Shown here: positions 33,686 through 45,959 of the stretch, piece after piece | How the letters are laid out: the number at the start of each line of letters is the position of its first letter | Position numbering within the stretch: position 1 is the first letter of the stretch | Source of the DNA: Rhinopithecus roxellana | Lineage: Eukaryota > Chordata > Mammalia > Primates > Cercopithecidae | Direction: 5' to 3' | NCBI RefSeq assembly: GCF_007565055.1 | Contig: NC_044554.1 | Coordinates: 14,485,921 to 14,549,920 of the forward strand | Length of the DNA: 64,000 nt | The notes under the pieces: generated by a model | Seen by the model: the letters and a program-made list of their open reading frames with translations, nothing else | Database searches by the model: none | What the model was told of the DNA's origin: nothing | Translations under genes and position numbers: made by a program

Positions 33686-33732
<47 letters not shown>

Positions 33733-33768
33733 TGTGTGTGTATGTGCGTGCACATACGCGTGTGTGTT
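33685..33768. repeat. (TG)n microsatellite with TA/CG interruptions
   Basis: About 84 bp of alternating TG with 'tatg' and 'tgcgtgcacatacgcg' interruptions. Alternating purine-pyrimidine DNA of this length can adopt Z-form under supercoiling. Probably length-variable. Confidence 0.95.
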
Positions 33769-34889
33769 CACTGCCTTATTCCACTTTCCACTTCCATCAT
33801 TAGCTGCATTATAGTTAAAGAAAGTGGCTGTGGATAAAAGTGAAGAAGGGGATAATGGTGAATGCTGAAGAGCTCTGTGCAAATCTTAACAAAAATAATA
33901 CTTGCTATGATAAATGTCAAACTTTCTCTTTAAAGGATCAAATAATTGACTAAAAGGAGGTTTTCTTGGGTAGAGTCCTTTTAGCCCTTGGCATCCCTCT
34001 AGGCAAACTGGCCCTTATGAGAGTTACCAGGTACCACAAAAGGCTGTGACAGGCCCATGCACAGTGGGGCTAGAGGGCAGACAGTAGGAGGAGGAAAAGG
34101 AGGACAGGTAGAAGATTACTTAAGGGTGCTGGGAGTAGGGAGAAGGACGTAAGACAAGAGGGAGAAAAAGTGCCAATCATGTCAGAGGGCTGGAGTGTAA
34201 TAGAATAGCCATCCTCCATGAATGTGCATGAGGCTTCAGTATAAACATAAAACATATGTAAACATAAGGCAAAAAATTCATACCTACAGACGCTGCCTAT
34301 CCTGGATTTCAGTGGATTTCAACAGTTCTTTGTAAATTTAGGTTAGTTGAGTTCATCAAACTACCATGCTGACTTCTGTTTACTCTGTAGACCACTATGA
34401 CTAGTGAGTTCTTTCTCTTAAGGACTGCTGCCTGCTGATTCTTTTAGTTTGATGACTTCTGGGTTTTACTATTTCCTTGAAGTGGTAATATGAGCATTTT
34501 TTTTCTTAACAAAATGCATTCATTCTAACTATTCAAGATTCTACACTAAGAATTCAGTGAGACTTTCTTCATTTGGTTAGTCTTCCAGTTTGACATATAA
34601 CAACTGAAGTCTACTCTTGGAGAACAGCTTATTAGTTGGTTACATTTAGATGATACTTTAGCTAATTTCTAGGAAATGGTATGAAATTATGGCAAAACTT
34701 CTGTAATAAAAATGAAGTAATTAATCTCTTTTCTGTTTGGCTGCATGACTGAAGGGGGAACATGGATATTCCCAACGTTTCGGTTTGGACAAATCTATTT
34801 TGATAGTATTTTAAAATCTCATCTATTCAGATAGTTTCTGAAATGTCTCCAGAAGTGCCAGACCAGGTACTCTGTGATTTTAAGTTTTA
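33769..34889. other. Unique DNA with a purine-rich patch
   Basis: 34081-34170 is GA-rich on the plus strand. No repeat or gene recognised otherwise. Confidence 0.4.
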
Positions 34890-37460
34890 TTAAAAAATAA
34901 TATATACTAAATGCAAAAGTCCTTAGCCGAATATTAGCAAATTGATTCAAATGATACATTAAAAAGATAATATAAATATATACATATATATATACATACC
35001 ATATTGGGCTTGTTTCAGGAATGCAACATTGGTTTAACATTTAAAATTAGTGTAATTTACCATATTAACATACCAAAAAAGAAATATCATATGATAATCT
35101 CAATGGATGCAGAAAAAGCATTTGGCAAAATTCAACACCCATTCAAAACAGATACTAGTAAAATAGAAATAGAAGAGAACTTACTTAACCTAATAAAGAG
35201 TATCTAACATTATATACAGTGGTGAAATATTGATACTTTCACCCTATAATCAGGAAAACAAAGAATATCTACTCATCTCATTTTTCTGGAGATCCTGGTC
35301 TGTGCAATAAGGCAAGAAAAATAAATAAAAGGCAAACAGATTGAAAAGAAAGGGAAAAACTGTTTCTATTTACAAATGGTGTAATTATTTAAGTATAAAA
35401 TACTGAAGAATTCTAAATACAATTATTAGAATTCATAAGTGAATTTAGCAAGTTGGCAAGATACAAGATCCGCAAACAAAAATCAATAGCACTTCTATAT
35501 AGTAGCAGCAAACAATTGGAAAATAAAATTAAACAACAATTTTATTAATAATATTATCAAAAAACAAATATTTTAAAAAGGAACTTGAAAAAAAGAATAA
35601 ATTTTAAAAAGACGTACAAGTCTCTCCACTAAAAACTACAAGATATTGCTAACAGAAATTCAAGAACACTAAAGAAATGGGGCGACACGCCAAGTTCTTG
35701 AATTGGAAGATTTATCATAGTTATCAGTTACATATTCAATCCAATACCAATAATAATATCATAAAGGCTTTCTGATAAAAATGAGCAAGCCTATTTTTAA
35801 AGGTATATGAAAATGAAAAGTATCTAGACTATCCAAAGTCGTAAGAAGAAAGTTAAAGGACTTCAGTACTTGAATTTAATACCTATTATCAAGCTACATT
35901 AATCAAGACAATGTGGTACTGGCATAAGAATAAACAAATTGATAAATTAAACAAAATAACTGAAATATAAACCCACATTTACATGGTTATTTACTGTTTT
36001 GACAGACATGCCAAAATAATTCAATGGGAAAAGAAAGTCTTTTCAACAAATAGTGCTACAATGACTGGATATCTATATGAAAAAAGTAAACTTCACCATA
36101 TACAAAGGTTAATTTGAGATAGATTATAGATTCACATGTTAAAGGTAAAACAATAAAGCTACAAAACAATATAGAAAAACATATTCACAATCTGAGGGCA
36201 GGAAAGGTTTCTTAGACAGGACACCAGTGCATCATAGGCATAAAATAAAAAATTGATAAATTAGCCTGCCTTAAAATTAAAAACTTCAGTTTCTCAAACT
36301 ATACTATTAAGATAATAAAAAGGCCAGTCATATAATAGAATAAAATATTTTCAAAACATGTATCTAAGAAAAACTTGTACTCAGAATATGTAAAAATATG
36401 CTTGGCAAAGAAATCAATAAAAATGGGCAAAATGTGTGAACAAACACTTCACAAAAGAAGATGTCTGAACGGGCAGTAAGCACATGAAAAAGTGATTAAC
36501 ATCATTAGTCTCAGAGGATTTTAAAACAACAATGAGATATCACTACACATTCTCAGAATGGCTAAAATTAAAAGACTGGACAATACCAAATTTTGGCAAA
36601 GATGTGGGGCAACTGGAATTCTCATACACTGCTGAGGGGAGTGTAAAATGGGTCAATCACCTTGGAAAACATTCTAGAAGTTTCTTATAAAACTAAATAT
36701 ACACCCACTCTGTGATCTAGTAATTCCATTCCTAGCTTCTTACCATAGGTAAAGGGAACAAATCCACACAAAGACTTGTACAAGGATGTTCATAGCAGCT
36801 TTATTAATATTCATAAACTGAAAATAATCTAAATGTCCATCAACAGGAGAATGGATTTAAAAATGATACATTTATAAATTAGAATGTTACTCAAGATAAA
36901 AATAATTATGATAAATGCAACAACATGCATGGATCTAAAAAATTTATGCTGAGTAAAAGAAGCATTACATAAAAGAGTAATATTCAATGTACATGGAGTT
37001 TTAGAGCAGGCAAATCTAATCTGCAGTGGAAAAAAATCAAGACAAGTTGCTGAGGGTAGGGGTGGGGATTCACTGTGATGAGTATGAGGAATTTTCTGGG
37101 GTGATGGAAACGTTCTATATCTTTACAGATGTTTGAGTTACAGGGGAGCACCGATTTGTCAAAATTCATTGAATAATATGCCTAAGTTTGTGCAATACAT
37201 TATAATGAAATATTGCACTCTAGTTAACGATATGCATACTGAAGTGCTTAGGCATGAAGGCCATTGATGTCTATAACTCATTTTGAAATATATAAAAAAT
37301 AAGATGGCTTGATGGCTGGATAGAAATTACCTGATAAAGTACAAACTTGTCAACAATTCTAGAATCTAGGTGGCAAGTACATGGGTGATCACTGTACAAT
37401 TCTTTAAACTTTTCTTGCATTTGAAAATTTTCATAATAAAATGTTTGGGAAAAGAAAAAA
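34890..37460 (+). mobile_element. Ancient L1 (L1M type), ORF2 and 3'UTR
   Basis: ORF2 remnants are recognisable by translation: the segment around 35004-35207 gives 'GLFQECNIGLTFKISVIYHI' and then 'IISMDAEKAFGKIQHPF', the L1 reverse-transcriptase segment. Later blocks include 'gcatggatctaaaa' and the 3'UTR hallmark 'tgaaaattttcataataaaa' before the A-rich end near 37460. All frames are destroyed. The 3'UTR block order fits L1MB/L1MC-type elements; I cannot fix the subfamily. Confidence 0.85.
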
Positions 37461-37904
37461 ATAACATTGTACTTCAGTTATCACCTGTGATAGACTGTAC
37501 TCCTGGGCCTTTACAAACAGTCACAGTAATTACATACATCAGTGTTACATACATCAACACTCCAGAGGGAACCTGAATGGTCAGCTGAGAGAAGTTTGTT
37601 AAGCATGAAAACATTCTCAGAAATTATTTTGACTAAAGACGAGTGAGTATTTTAATTTCTGTAATCTCCTGAGGGTCTCTGCAAGTACACTGCTAGGTAT
37701 TTCACCTTTCAACCTAGGGTAGAACATTGAAAGTTCTTATATTCAAAACATAGTCAATAGTTAACAATTTGAGTAAGAATCCCATTACAAAGACCTAAAT
37801 TTTGACTTTGTAAGTCTTGCAATCAACTAGCAAGGAGACTTAAGCCTCAACCTCCAAGAGCTATAACATGCCATGGGAGCAAGCTCTAGCTCTAGGTTTA
37901 GATA
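37461..37904. other. Unique DNA
   Basis: Nothing recognised between the L1M tail and an L2 fragment. Confidence 0.35.
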
Positions 37905-38010
37905 TGCGGTCAGCTCCAAGAGGGCAGAAACTCTGTCTAAACTCGCTGCTGTGTTAAATGCTAGCATAGTTCTTTGTTCATGATGGGTGCTCAGTACTTA
38001 CTGTATTGAC
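37905..38010 (+). mobile_element. L2 3'-end fragment
   Basis: 'cagctccaagagggcagaaa', 'ctctgtctaaactcgctgc' and 'gatgggtgctcagtacttac' follow the L2 terminus. Confidence 0.6.
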
Positions 38011-38189
38011 TGACAGGGTAATATTATGGATTGGGCTCAGTTTTCTCACTAGAGTTCTAATCTCAGCTTGTGTAGCTTAACTCTAAATGGAGTAATTTAG
38101 ATATCTACAAAATACAAAGAAAGTGTTCAATAATAATGACAATAACAATGGCTAATGTTCACTGACTGGCCAATTTACCTGGGCCTTTA

Positions 38190-38612
38190 GGAAGTGGGGC
38201 AGCCCATCAATGGTGGACTGGATTTAAAAATGTGGTACATATACTCCATGGACTACTAGTAGGTCATACAAAAGAATGAAACCATATTCTTTGCTGCAGC
38301 ATGGATAGACGTGTGGGCCATTATTCTAAGCAAATTAATGCAGAAACAGAAAACCCAATACCGCATGTTCTCACTTGCAAGTGGGAGCTAAATATTGGGT
38401 ACCCCTGGACATAAAGATTGAAATAACAGACACTGGGGATTCCAAAAGAGAGGAGGGAGGAAGAAGGGTAAGAGTTGAAAATCTACCTGTTGGGTACTGT
38501 GTCCACTATTTTGGTGATGGGTTCAATAGAAGCCCAAATCCTAGCATTATAAAATATATCTATGTAACAAACCTGCACATGTACTCCCGAATCTAAAATA
38601 AAAAACACAATA
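38190..38612 (+). mobile_element. L1 3' end (L1PB/L1MA age)
   Basis: Covers the ORF2 end and 3'UTR: 'gtggtacatatactccatgg', 'ccgcatgttctcacttgcaa', 'gtgggagctaaatattgggt', 'gggtactgtgtccactattt', 'gtaacaaacctgcacatgta' and 'aatctaaaataaaa'. It is severely 5'-truncated and older than the L1s in the left third of the window. Confidence 0.85.
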
Positions 38613-40200
38613 AAGCATATTGCCTTCCAATAGTATACAGATTTCCTTTGAATACTACAATTAAAATAATAAAGCAAGATTAAAAAATGTTTTAAGAAAA
38701 TGGGGCAACATAAGCAGTATGTTGTGTACCATAAACTAAGATCCATCAGGGCTCTCAAATGCTTCCAAAATGCATTACTTAACATCTTCAAACACTTGGC
38801 CAGATAACAGGATGTTCCGGAAAACTGGTGGGCAAGGTCCTAAAGTCAAATTAGGAGACTTAAAATATAATTTACCTTAATTTTAGAAGTAGTCAAGTAT
38901 GGTCTTAGACTGACCACTCTTGACACAAGTGAGCTGTGTCTCAGTTGAATCTGACTTTATCTGCTGGCCTGTCATCTATCAATTCTAACTATTTTCAGGG
39001 CCACACCTAGAATTTAGAGAGAAGAGATTAAGGGGTAGAGTGGTCCTTACTGGTTGGGGGTAGCGGGGTACTGTCAAGCACAATCTATCATGGTAGGATG
39101 GGTGCACAGGTGGGCAAGCTCCACCAAAGCTCAGGACTGGACACCAAGAAAGCTGAAGCAAGGTCAAGAGTACAACACAGGAGATCCTAATATAAAATGT
39201 TTTTATATGCCATGATATAATATAATGTAATACCATACACTATAATATCAAGCTATTTAAGTCTTTAAAATTTTTTCAGGTGCCTTATTTGATCCTCAGA
39301 ACACTCTTGCCTGGCTTCCTGGGGCCTAGAACCCAAAGGTGAAGGCAGGGGATACCCCTGGCTGGAGAGGGGAAGTAGGGATGTAACAGTAAAGGCAAAA
39401 ATCTGTTTATCCTGATGGGAAATCCCAGTGTTCAAATGCCTCCTGAAGAGGGATAGAAAATGATAGGGATTATAACAGAAGCAGGACCACCACAGGGCAG
39501 CTAAGCAGGGGGCTCTCTAGGAGTTACCCACGCCTGGAGAAAGCCTTTTCAGAACAAGTCTATGATACTGTGAATCCTAACACATCAATCAGTGACTCTT
39601 TCTGAAACCTCTTTCTTGGAAAAACTAACTGCCTATAACGTTTTCTTGACACATGGGACACAACCAATATAAGTGACTTAGAAAAACACCTTAAATAATT
39701 TTCCTTTACTGCATTTCTTTATCCTGGATACCACTCTCCCTGACATCCTATACATGCCGCAATAAAAGATGATAAACCAACAGAATTTCCTTCTAGAATT
39801 TCTTTTGTTCTTCCATGGAGAAACAGACCCAAACGTATTTTTCTCTCTCCCATGGTTGAGGGGGTAAAGAGAGACTGTATTACTGTGGAGATGCTTTAAG
39901 CACTTATTAAAGATGTCAGAATGCATTAGGAGTCTTGGGCCAGAATGGGCACAGGGATGGTTTTCAGAAAATACAAGGTAATAATGAGAGTGACCACTCA
40001 CAGAACCACAGTTCAATATGCTTCACATTATGGAGAATAAAATCCATCTCCTGCCTAGCCATTAATATTTATAGAAGGCATAGTTTATGAAACCAGAGGA
40101 GAATGTGTAGCAAAACAGTCAATATCAGAGTAACACTAGGGGAAACCATCTTTAGGTTTAAAAACTTTTATATGAAATAAAAATTCACTCTGTCTAGGAG
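38613..40200. other. Unique DNA
   Basis: No recognised repeat or gene. The frame at 39678-40016 (112 codons, minus) overlaps no known motif and looks like a chance frame. Confidence 0.4.
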
Positions 40201-40275
40201 GAATACACACTCACACATGGACACACACATACATACATATGCATTTATCTATAAACAAACGCTGTACATGTACAT

Positions 40276-40298
40276 ACACACACACACACACACACACT
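40276..40298. repeat. (CA)n microsatellite
   Basis: About 11 CA units within a wider CA/TA-rich patch (40205-40310). Confidence 0.85.
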
Positions 40299-40310
40299 TA
40301 TATGTATGGT

Positions 40311-41660
40311 CCTGCTGGGATTGAATCTGCTTAGCCCTCCCTCCCAAGTGTGGGATACTATTTGTTTTGAAATAGAAAGTATAATTGACTAGATTTTTAA
40401 AAATTTCCCCACTTAAATAAAATCTTTAACAAGTTTTAAAAGCTATATCTAAAGGTAAGATAGCAAAAATAATATTTACATTGGATCCCAACCTATGTGA
40501 CTACTGACCCAAGAGGAGGCATGCAGCTATTTTGCCTGTATCCTACCTTCACCCTTGCACCGCCCCCCACCCAGTTCAGAATTTTCCCCTCTAGCTCCAG
40601 GAATGGCCATGGGATGGTCAGAAAGACCCTTTAAGTACTTAAGACAATTCTTCCTAGCTAGGCCATATAATTTTCATTTCCCCTAGAAATACCTTCACAG
40701 AATGACAGTGTAATATGATGATTAGTATTCCTTTTGTAGGCACTTAGATTGTTGATATGTGGGCCCTGCCATGTCAGCTACCACTCTTATTTCCTCTCTT
40801 CTGAAACTATTTTGAAATCTCTCATCAGTTGAATTTGTCTCTTTAGTTTTCTTTGGCGGGGGTTGGTGTAGGTGGGAGTGTACTATTTTATTCCTTCATT
40901 GTCTTTTATTTGGGTTTCGCAGGGACTGCCATGTTTAACTGACATCCTACCCTAGGTTTTAGAAAACCTAAAGTTAATCTTGATTTCCATTGCAGTAGCT
41001 AGCCTTAGCCTAGATTTTCTTAACTTTTAATTATTTTGCTCCTGTTTTTAAAAAATCCGTATAGTTTTCCTAATGTTATTTATTTCACAAAATTTAAGAT
41101 TATAAGATTATAAAACAATTCTATGAAACACTAAGAAAAAAACCTGCCAATTAACCTATGAGGCAATGCTATAATATCTTGATTTTAAGATGTATCCTGT
41201 TTCAGAGAGATAAAAATGAGAAAAAAATGTGCATTCTTAGAATTGATAAAATATAGTATCTGTCTAGTATTATTTGCTCTTTAAATTCTGTATGGAAGCA
41301 AACGGGATGTTTATAATGAACGAGTGTTTGAGCCCTCACACTGCACTGTGCTTCCTGCTTTGGTGAGCTATTGACAAAAAGGGCTGGCTGACTGGTATAG
41401 GTGTTGGTGTCCTGGCTATACAGGGGTACACACTCATAGATGCATGATTGTCGTAGTTGTACATAGTTAAAAGCTTCCTCCTATGATATCTGCATCTTTA
41501 AATCCCACAGCACTGACAAACCTTGCAAAGGATATGTACTCAATAATGTTTTTTTGGATTGATCTCCAAATAGCTTAAATGATAAATTCATAGAAGAAAA
41601 GCTTGTTGCAAACTTTTATTAGCTATTATTTTTATAATATGCCAAGTTAAACAATTGATT
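40311..41660. other. Unique AT-rich DNA
   Basis: No recognised repeat, except a possible weak L2 end near 41500-41570 ('gatatgtactcaataatg'). Confidence 0.4.
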
Positions 41661-41674
41661 AAATGTAAAGTAGA

Positions 41675-41973
41675 GGCCGGGCGCGGTGGCTCAAGCCTGT
41701 AATACCAGCACTTTGGGAGGCCGAGACGGGCGGATCACGAGGTCAGGAGATCGAGACCATCCTGGCTAACACTGTTAAACCCCGTCTCTACTAAAAAATA
41801 CAAAAAACTAGCCGGGCGAGGTGGCGGGCGCCTGTAGTCCCAGCCACTCGGGAGGCTGAGGCAGGAGAATGGCGTAAACCCGGGAGGCGGAGCTTGCAGT
41901 GAGCTGAGACCCAGCCACTGCACTCCAGCCCGGGCGACAGAGCAAGACTCCGTCTCAAAAAAAAAAAAAAAAA
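41675..41973 (+). mobile_element. Young AluY, Old World monkey type
   Basis: Full-length Alu with very few private changes and a long A tail. Perfect 14-bp target duplicates aaatgtaaagtaga lie at 41661-41674 and 41974-41987. Diagnostic-looking bases are 'ggctcaagcctgtaa', 'gccgagacgggcgg', 'aaaaaatacaaaaaactagc', 'cgggcgaggtggcgggcgcc' and 'atggcgtaaacccgggaggc'. This combination is what I recall for macaque/baboon AluY subfamilies rather than human AluYa/Yb. It is the best pointer in the window to the host lineage. Confidence 0.9.
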
Positions 41974-42269
41974 AAATGTAAAGTAGATTTTGATATTGTT
42001 TAATGACAGTAAATAAGGTACCAAACACAATGCTTGACCCAGAGAAGGTTTTCAAGTAAGTATGTGCTGAGTAAACCAAATTAACTAGATCTTTCTACAG
42101 GTACCATGAAATAGAATGTCCAAATGTCCAGGGGTACAGTTGAAATAGATAAAATAACTCAGTTCACACAGCTGCTTATGGTTTTGATGTCCTCTCACAG
42201 AGTATTACAGGGCTCCATAGATCATGTTCTGTAAGACTAATCAACACAGTACGGAATTCAGGATCACAT

Positions 42270-42420
42270 TGTGGTCCAGGCAGAAAGCTAGTCAACTTTG
42301 TGACCTTGGGTGAGAGCTGCAGCTCAAGCTCCTCATCTATAAAAGGGAAGAATTGAACTAAGTGAGCTCCAAAGTCCTCTTCCAGCTCTTTATGTTGATT
42401 TTTAAAAATGAACATAAATG
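42270..42420 (+). mobile_element. MIR-like SINE fragment
   Basis: 'tttgtgaccttgggtgagag', 'ctcctcatctataaaaggga' and 'gtcctcttccagctctttat' fit a MIR-family 3' half. Limits approximate. Confidence 0.55.
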
Positions 42421-42644
42421 AAGTCATGAGTAGATCTATTACTGAGCTGCCATTGCAATCCTGATCCCTTTAACCTTGTATGAAACTCCAAGGACAGATC
42501 TTCACATCCTCCAAGGATGTTTTTTCTCATTACCATTCATGGGAAAGACTTCTTAATTAATCTGCCTTTGATAATAATCAGATTTCCATGGAAATGGGTC
42601 TATCAAGTAGAAAAGGAACAGTAATAATTTCAGGTAATAGAAGG

Positions 42645-43140
42645 TGAAGGGGAAGAAAAATATCTTCTTTTCCTTCTATCCTCCTAACATTCTCGTTTGG
42701 GGCCCTTGTAATAAAAGACAGATGAACAAGAGAAAAGCACACAGATTTATTTAATGTAAGTATTATGTGACACTGGAGCCTTCACAAGGAAATGAAGGCC
42801 CAAAGAAATGTTAACCCTAAGCATTTTTATGCTAGGTTTGGGGAAGAGTGCAAAGTCGTGGGAAAATACGATGGGACAAAAGGGTATGATCTAAGGATAG
42901 TAAACCAGGGAAGCGTAGCAGGCCTGGTTAGATCCTCTTGGCATCCCTCCGTCTTTGGAGATGAGGTTGCTCCTTTTCTCTGGGAATAAGGGAAGGACCT
43001 CTCACATGGGAATCTTATGACCTCCTTCAGAGGAAAGCCAGAGACTCTCCTCCTGCACTTGCTGTTTCTCAAATTCCTTCAGTTTAAAATATTCAAAATG
43101 CCAAGATGTCATATTTTGGGGTGGCATGTACTGAACCTCA
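42645..43140 (-). mobile_element. LTR-like element, ERV class unassigned
   Basis: About 496 bp with TG...CA ends. On the plus strand: 'cccttgtaataaaagacaga', 'caagagaaaagcacacagat', 'ttatttaatgtaa' (complement of an AATAAA signal), 'gcaaagtcgtgggaaaa', 'tcagaggaaagccagagact' and 'tttggggtggcatgtactga'. I recognise these blocks from primate ERV LTRs read in reverse but cannot name the family. No clear target duplication. Confidence 0.5.
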
Positions 43141-43632
43141 ACAAATGCTGTTTAACTAATAACATGGACTGGGTTTAAATCAGAACAACATAATCTAATT
43201 GGGTATTACATAATCATACCTCTGACCACCGAATCTCTCCCTAATGGGGCTCTCCAGCATTTTGCAGGTATAGAAATTAGTTGTTTCTGATAGGACAGCC
43301 AATTTTCTTTCTTTTTTGGACACGTCATAAGGATACATTCAAGTGGAAAATACTCAATTGCCCATTACTAGTTGCAATGTATTAAAAGTGGAGAGTCCAT
43401 TTTCACAAATAGAACAATATTCTTTAGGAATGCAAAAATAAATTTCTCTGACACAGCCAAAAGGCAATGAAAGCCCTTAATTTTAATTTTTGATAGTTTA
43501 TCATCCATCCAACAGGGGCTTAATGACACAATGGGAAGTACGAGCTGATAAGGCAGGAGGGCTGAGATAATTCAATTTGCAGACATTGAACAGAAAGGAA
43601 GATCTTTGGGAAAGGTTAATATATTTGAGAGC
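43141..43632. other. Unique DNA
   Basis: Nothing recognised between the LTR-like element and the Alu. Confidence 0.35.
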
Positions 43633-43928
43633 AGCCTGGTGTGGTGGCTCATGCCTGCAATCCCAGCACTTTGGGAGGCCGACACAGGCGGATCACTTGA
43701 GGTCAGGAATTTGAGAACAGTGTGGTCCAACATGGTGAAATTCCATCTCTATTAAAAAATACAAAAATTAGCTGGGCATGGTGATGGGTTCCTGTAATCC
43801 CAGCTACTCAGGAGGCTGAGGCAGAAGAATCATTTGAACACGGGAGGTGGATGTTGCAGTGAGCTGAGATCATGGCACTGCACTCCACCTGGGCAACAGA
43901 GCAAGATTCTGTCTCATTTTTTTTTAAA
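43633..43928 (+). mobile_element. Alu (S/J age), degraded
   Basis: Alu body 'gtggtggctcatgcctgcaa' to 'gcaagattctgtctca' with many substitutions. The tail is decayed to a T-rich then A-rich mix. Confidence 0.88.
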
Positions 43929-44739
43929 AATGAAAGCATTGATAGAAAATAAATGATATGTGATCTTATGAAATGCAGTGGTTAAAAGTTTTAAGACTCT
44001 TTAAACACAAAGGCTAAAGTACATAGGAGAAGGAAATAATTATTTTCTTCATATATATCAGGATAACTCTAAATAGAATATGGAGTTTTTAGTGTCAAAA
44101 GGAGATAAAAACCTTGGTGTGAATTCAAAGAATGGCAACAGCGAGTGAGTAGCACAAGGTGATTGAATTCTGAGACAAGATTAGGGGAGGGTAGGGTGTG
44201 CAGGCCGGCCTGTGCAGCTCACTGCCATCGAGGAGATTGGCTGGGAGAGTGTGTTGCCTGGGACATGAGAGCAGCAGTTTCACACTCACTTCATATTTGC
44301 CTAATAGGGAAACTGAGGCACTGGGGAAATTGTAGGACTGATTTGAGAGCATCCATCAGTGGTGTCCCTGACAAAAATTAATCTCCAGATTCTGTAAATG
44401 CCCTGTCAGCTAAAATAATCAGAGAAAATTTAGTTTGTATAAGAAAATCTAGTTTGTAAACTGCTTATACAAGATCCCATGAGGGAATCTTAGACTCCTG
44501 AATCTATTTTCATTGAGCTGTTTCTAGACTGGAGGTGATACTAAATGTTCCTGGATAATAGTAGCCAAGTGTTAGGAGTCCTGGTCCTGGACATTTACAT
44601 CCCCAAGCATGAATGAGCTTCCCAAAGCAGAAAACTGATGGTAGCATTGTCCCCTCACTCCCTTGCTGTCCCTGTCTGATGTGGGTGACCTACAGCTTCC
44701 TACCATCACAGCTGGCACCCCATGGAGCTGCAATGACAG
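43929..44739. other. Unique DNA
   Basis: No recognised repeat or gene. Confidence 0.35.
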
Positions 44740-44852
44740 GCACAACTCTGTTTTCTTGAGAACACCCTGGTGTCTCATTCACCTTTGTATTCTTTGCACC
44801 CACATTCAGCCTGGCACTTGATAGGTGTTCATTAATGTTTGTTGAATAATAA
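44740..44852 (+). mobile_element. L2 3'-end fragment
   Basis: 'ctttgtattctttgcaccca', 'cagcctggcacttgataggt' and 'gttcattaatgtttgttgaa' match the L2 terminus. Confidence 0.65.
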
Positions 44853-45959
44853 GACTGACAGCTTTTTCAAAGAGGATGTTTCAAGGAGGAGTGTAGCTAA
44901 TTAGCTAAAGGAAATACAGTCTACATGTGTGGAGTTTCTAGATAATGTGCTCCAAAGGGGAAACTCGTTCCCATGAACTTTGATAGGTTCCCATTCTTTT
45001 CTCATTTCCAGAAGTTTTTAATAACGAACAGCCCTAGACTGAGCCAAGATGGCTGATAAAGCATTTTAACTAAGGCATGAAGAAATCTTTTCTACAGTGA
45101 CAGCTATCCTTGATCCTGACTGAGGAGTCAACTAAAGAATCAACAGAACTGGTGATTGTAGATTTTTCAAATATTCTCCAAAGGGAGAATTGTGTAAGTC
45201 AACCAGTCCCACTTGTTCCTTCTGTGATGCAATCTGATCTACTAAGCAAAAAGCATTTAGTTTTCTTCTGTCTTCTGTGGTGAAAGAGAGGCCAGATCAC
45301 AAATCAGGCACAAATCCTGTTGCTGCGGCTCCAAGTCAACAGCCATCTTAAGACTGATGCCTGGATTTTAGCTGTTCAAGTTCAAATGCTTTCTCCAACA
45401 TCAAATACTCTTCTCTGACATCAGTTAAACACAGTTGGCATTAGAACAAAAAAGGTTTAAGCTCTTATTTTCCTATCATGCGGAATTAAGAAGTACAGAA
45501 TAAATTTAGATCCAGGAGTGGGAGACTCAGAAGAAGCCGGGAAAGAAGGAAAAAGGGTCAGTATAAAGAGAGGAGAACAAGACAAGAGGCTAAAACATTG
45601 AACTCAATGGTTAAATCTTCACACACACACACACACACACCACTAACCACTGAGAGAAGGTCTTTGAAAACATCACCATAGAAATAGATCTAATTTGTCC
45701 ACTGCCAGCTTGAACCTAATTATCTTTCTGGGACCAATATTCCTTTCAAAGAGGATGGCAGAGTAATCATCTCTTTCTTTCTTCATCCCAGCACTCCACC
45801 TGGAACCCTACCACTACTGGTCTGCTACCATCACCTGATGGGATGGGTTTGAAATTAGGACATCTACTCTGGCCCTTTATTTGCTAATCTGGGCCTAGCA
45901 TTAATAGCTCTGCCTCCAAACTGCCCAGAAATTCTCAGAGGAGTATCTCCATCAATCCC
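44853..45959. other. Unique DNA with a (CA)n run at 45620-45642
   Basis: A short CA microsatellite is the only clear feature. Confidence 0.45.

Noticed and set aside
33556..33882. 108-codon frame with a His/Thr repeat
   Set aside because: Translation of the (CA)n strand of the microsatellite.
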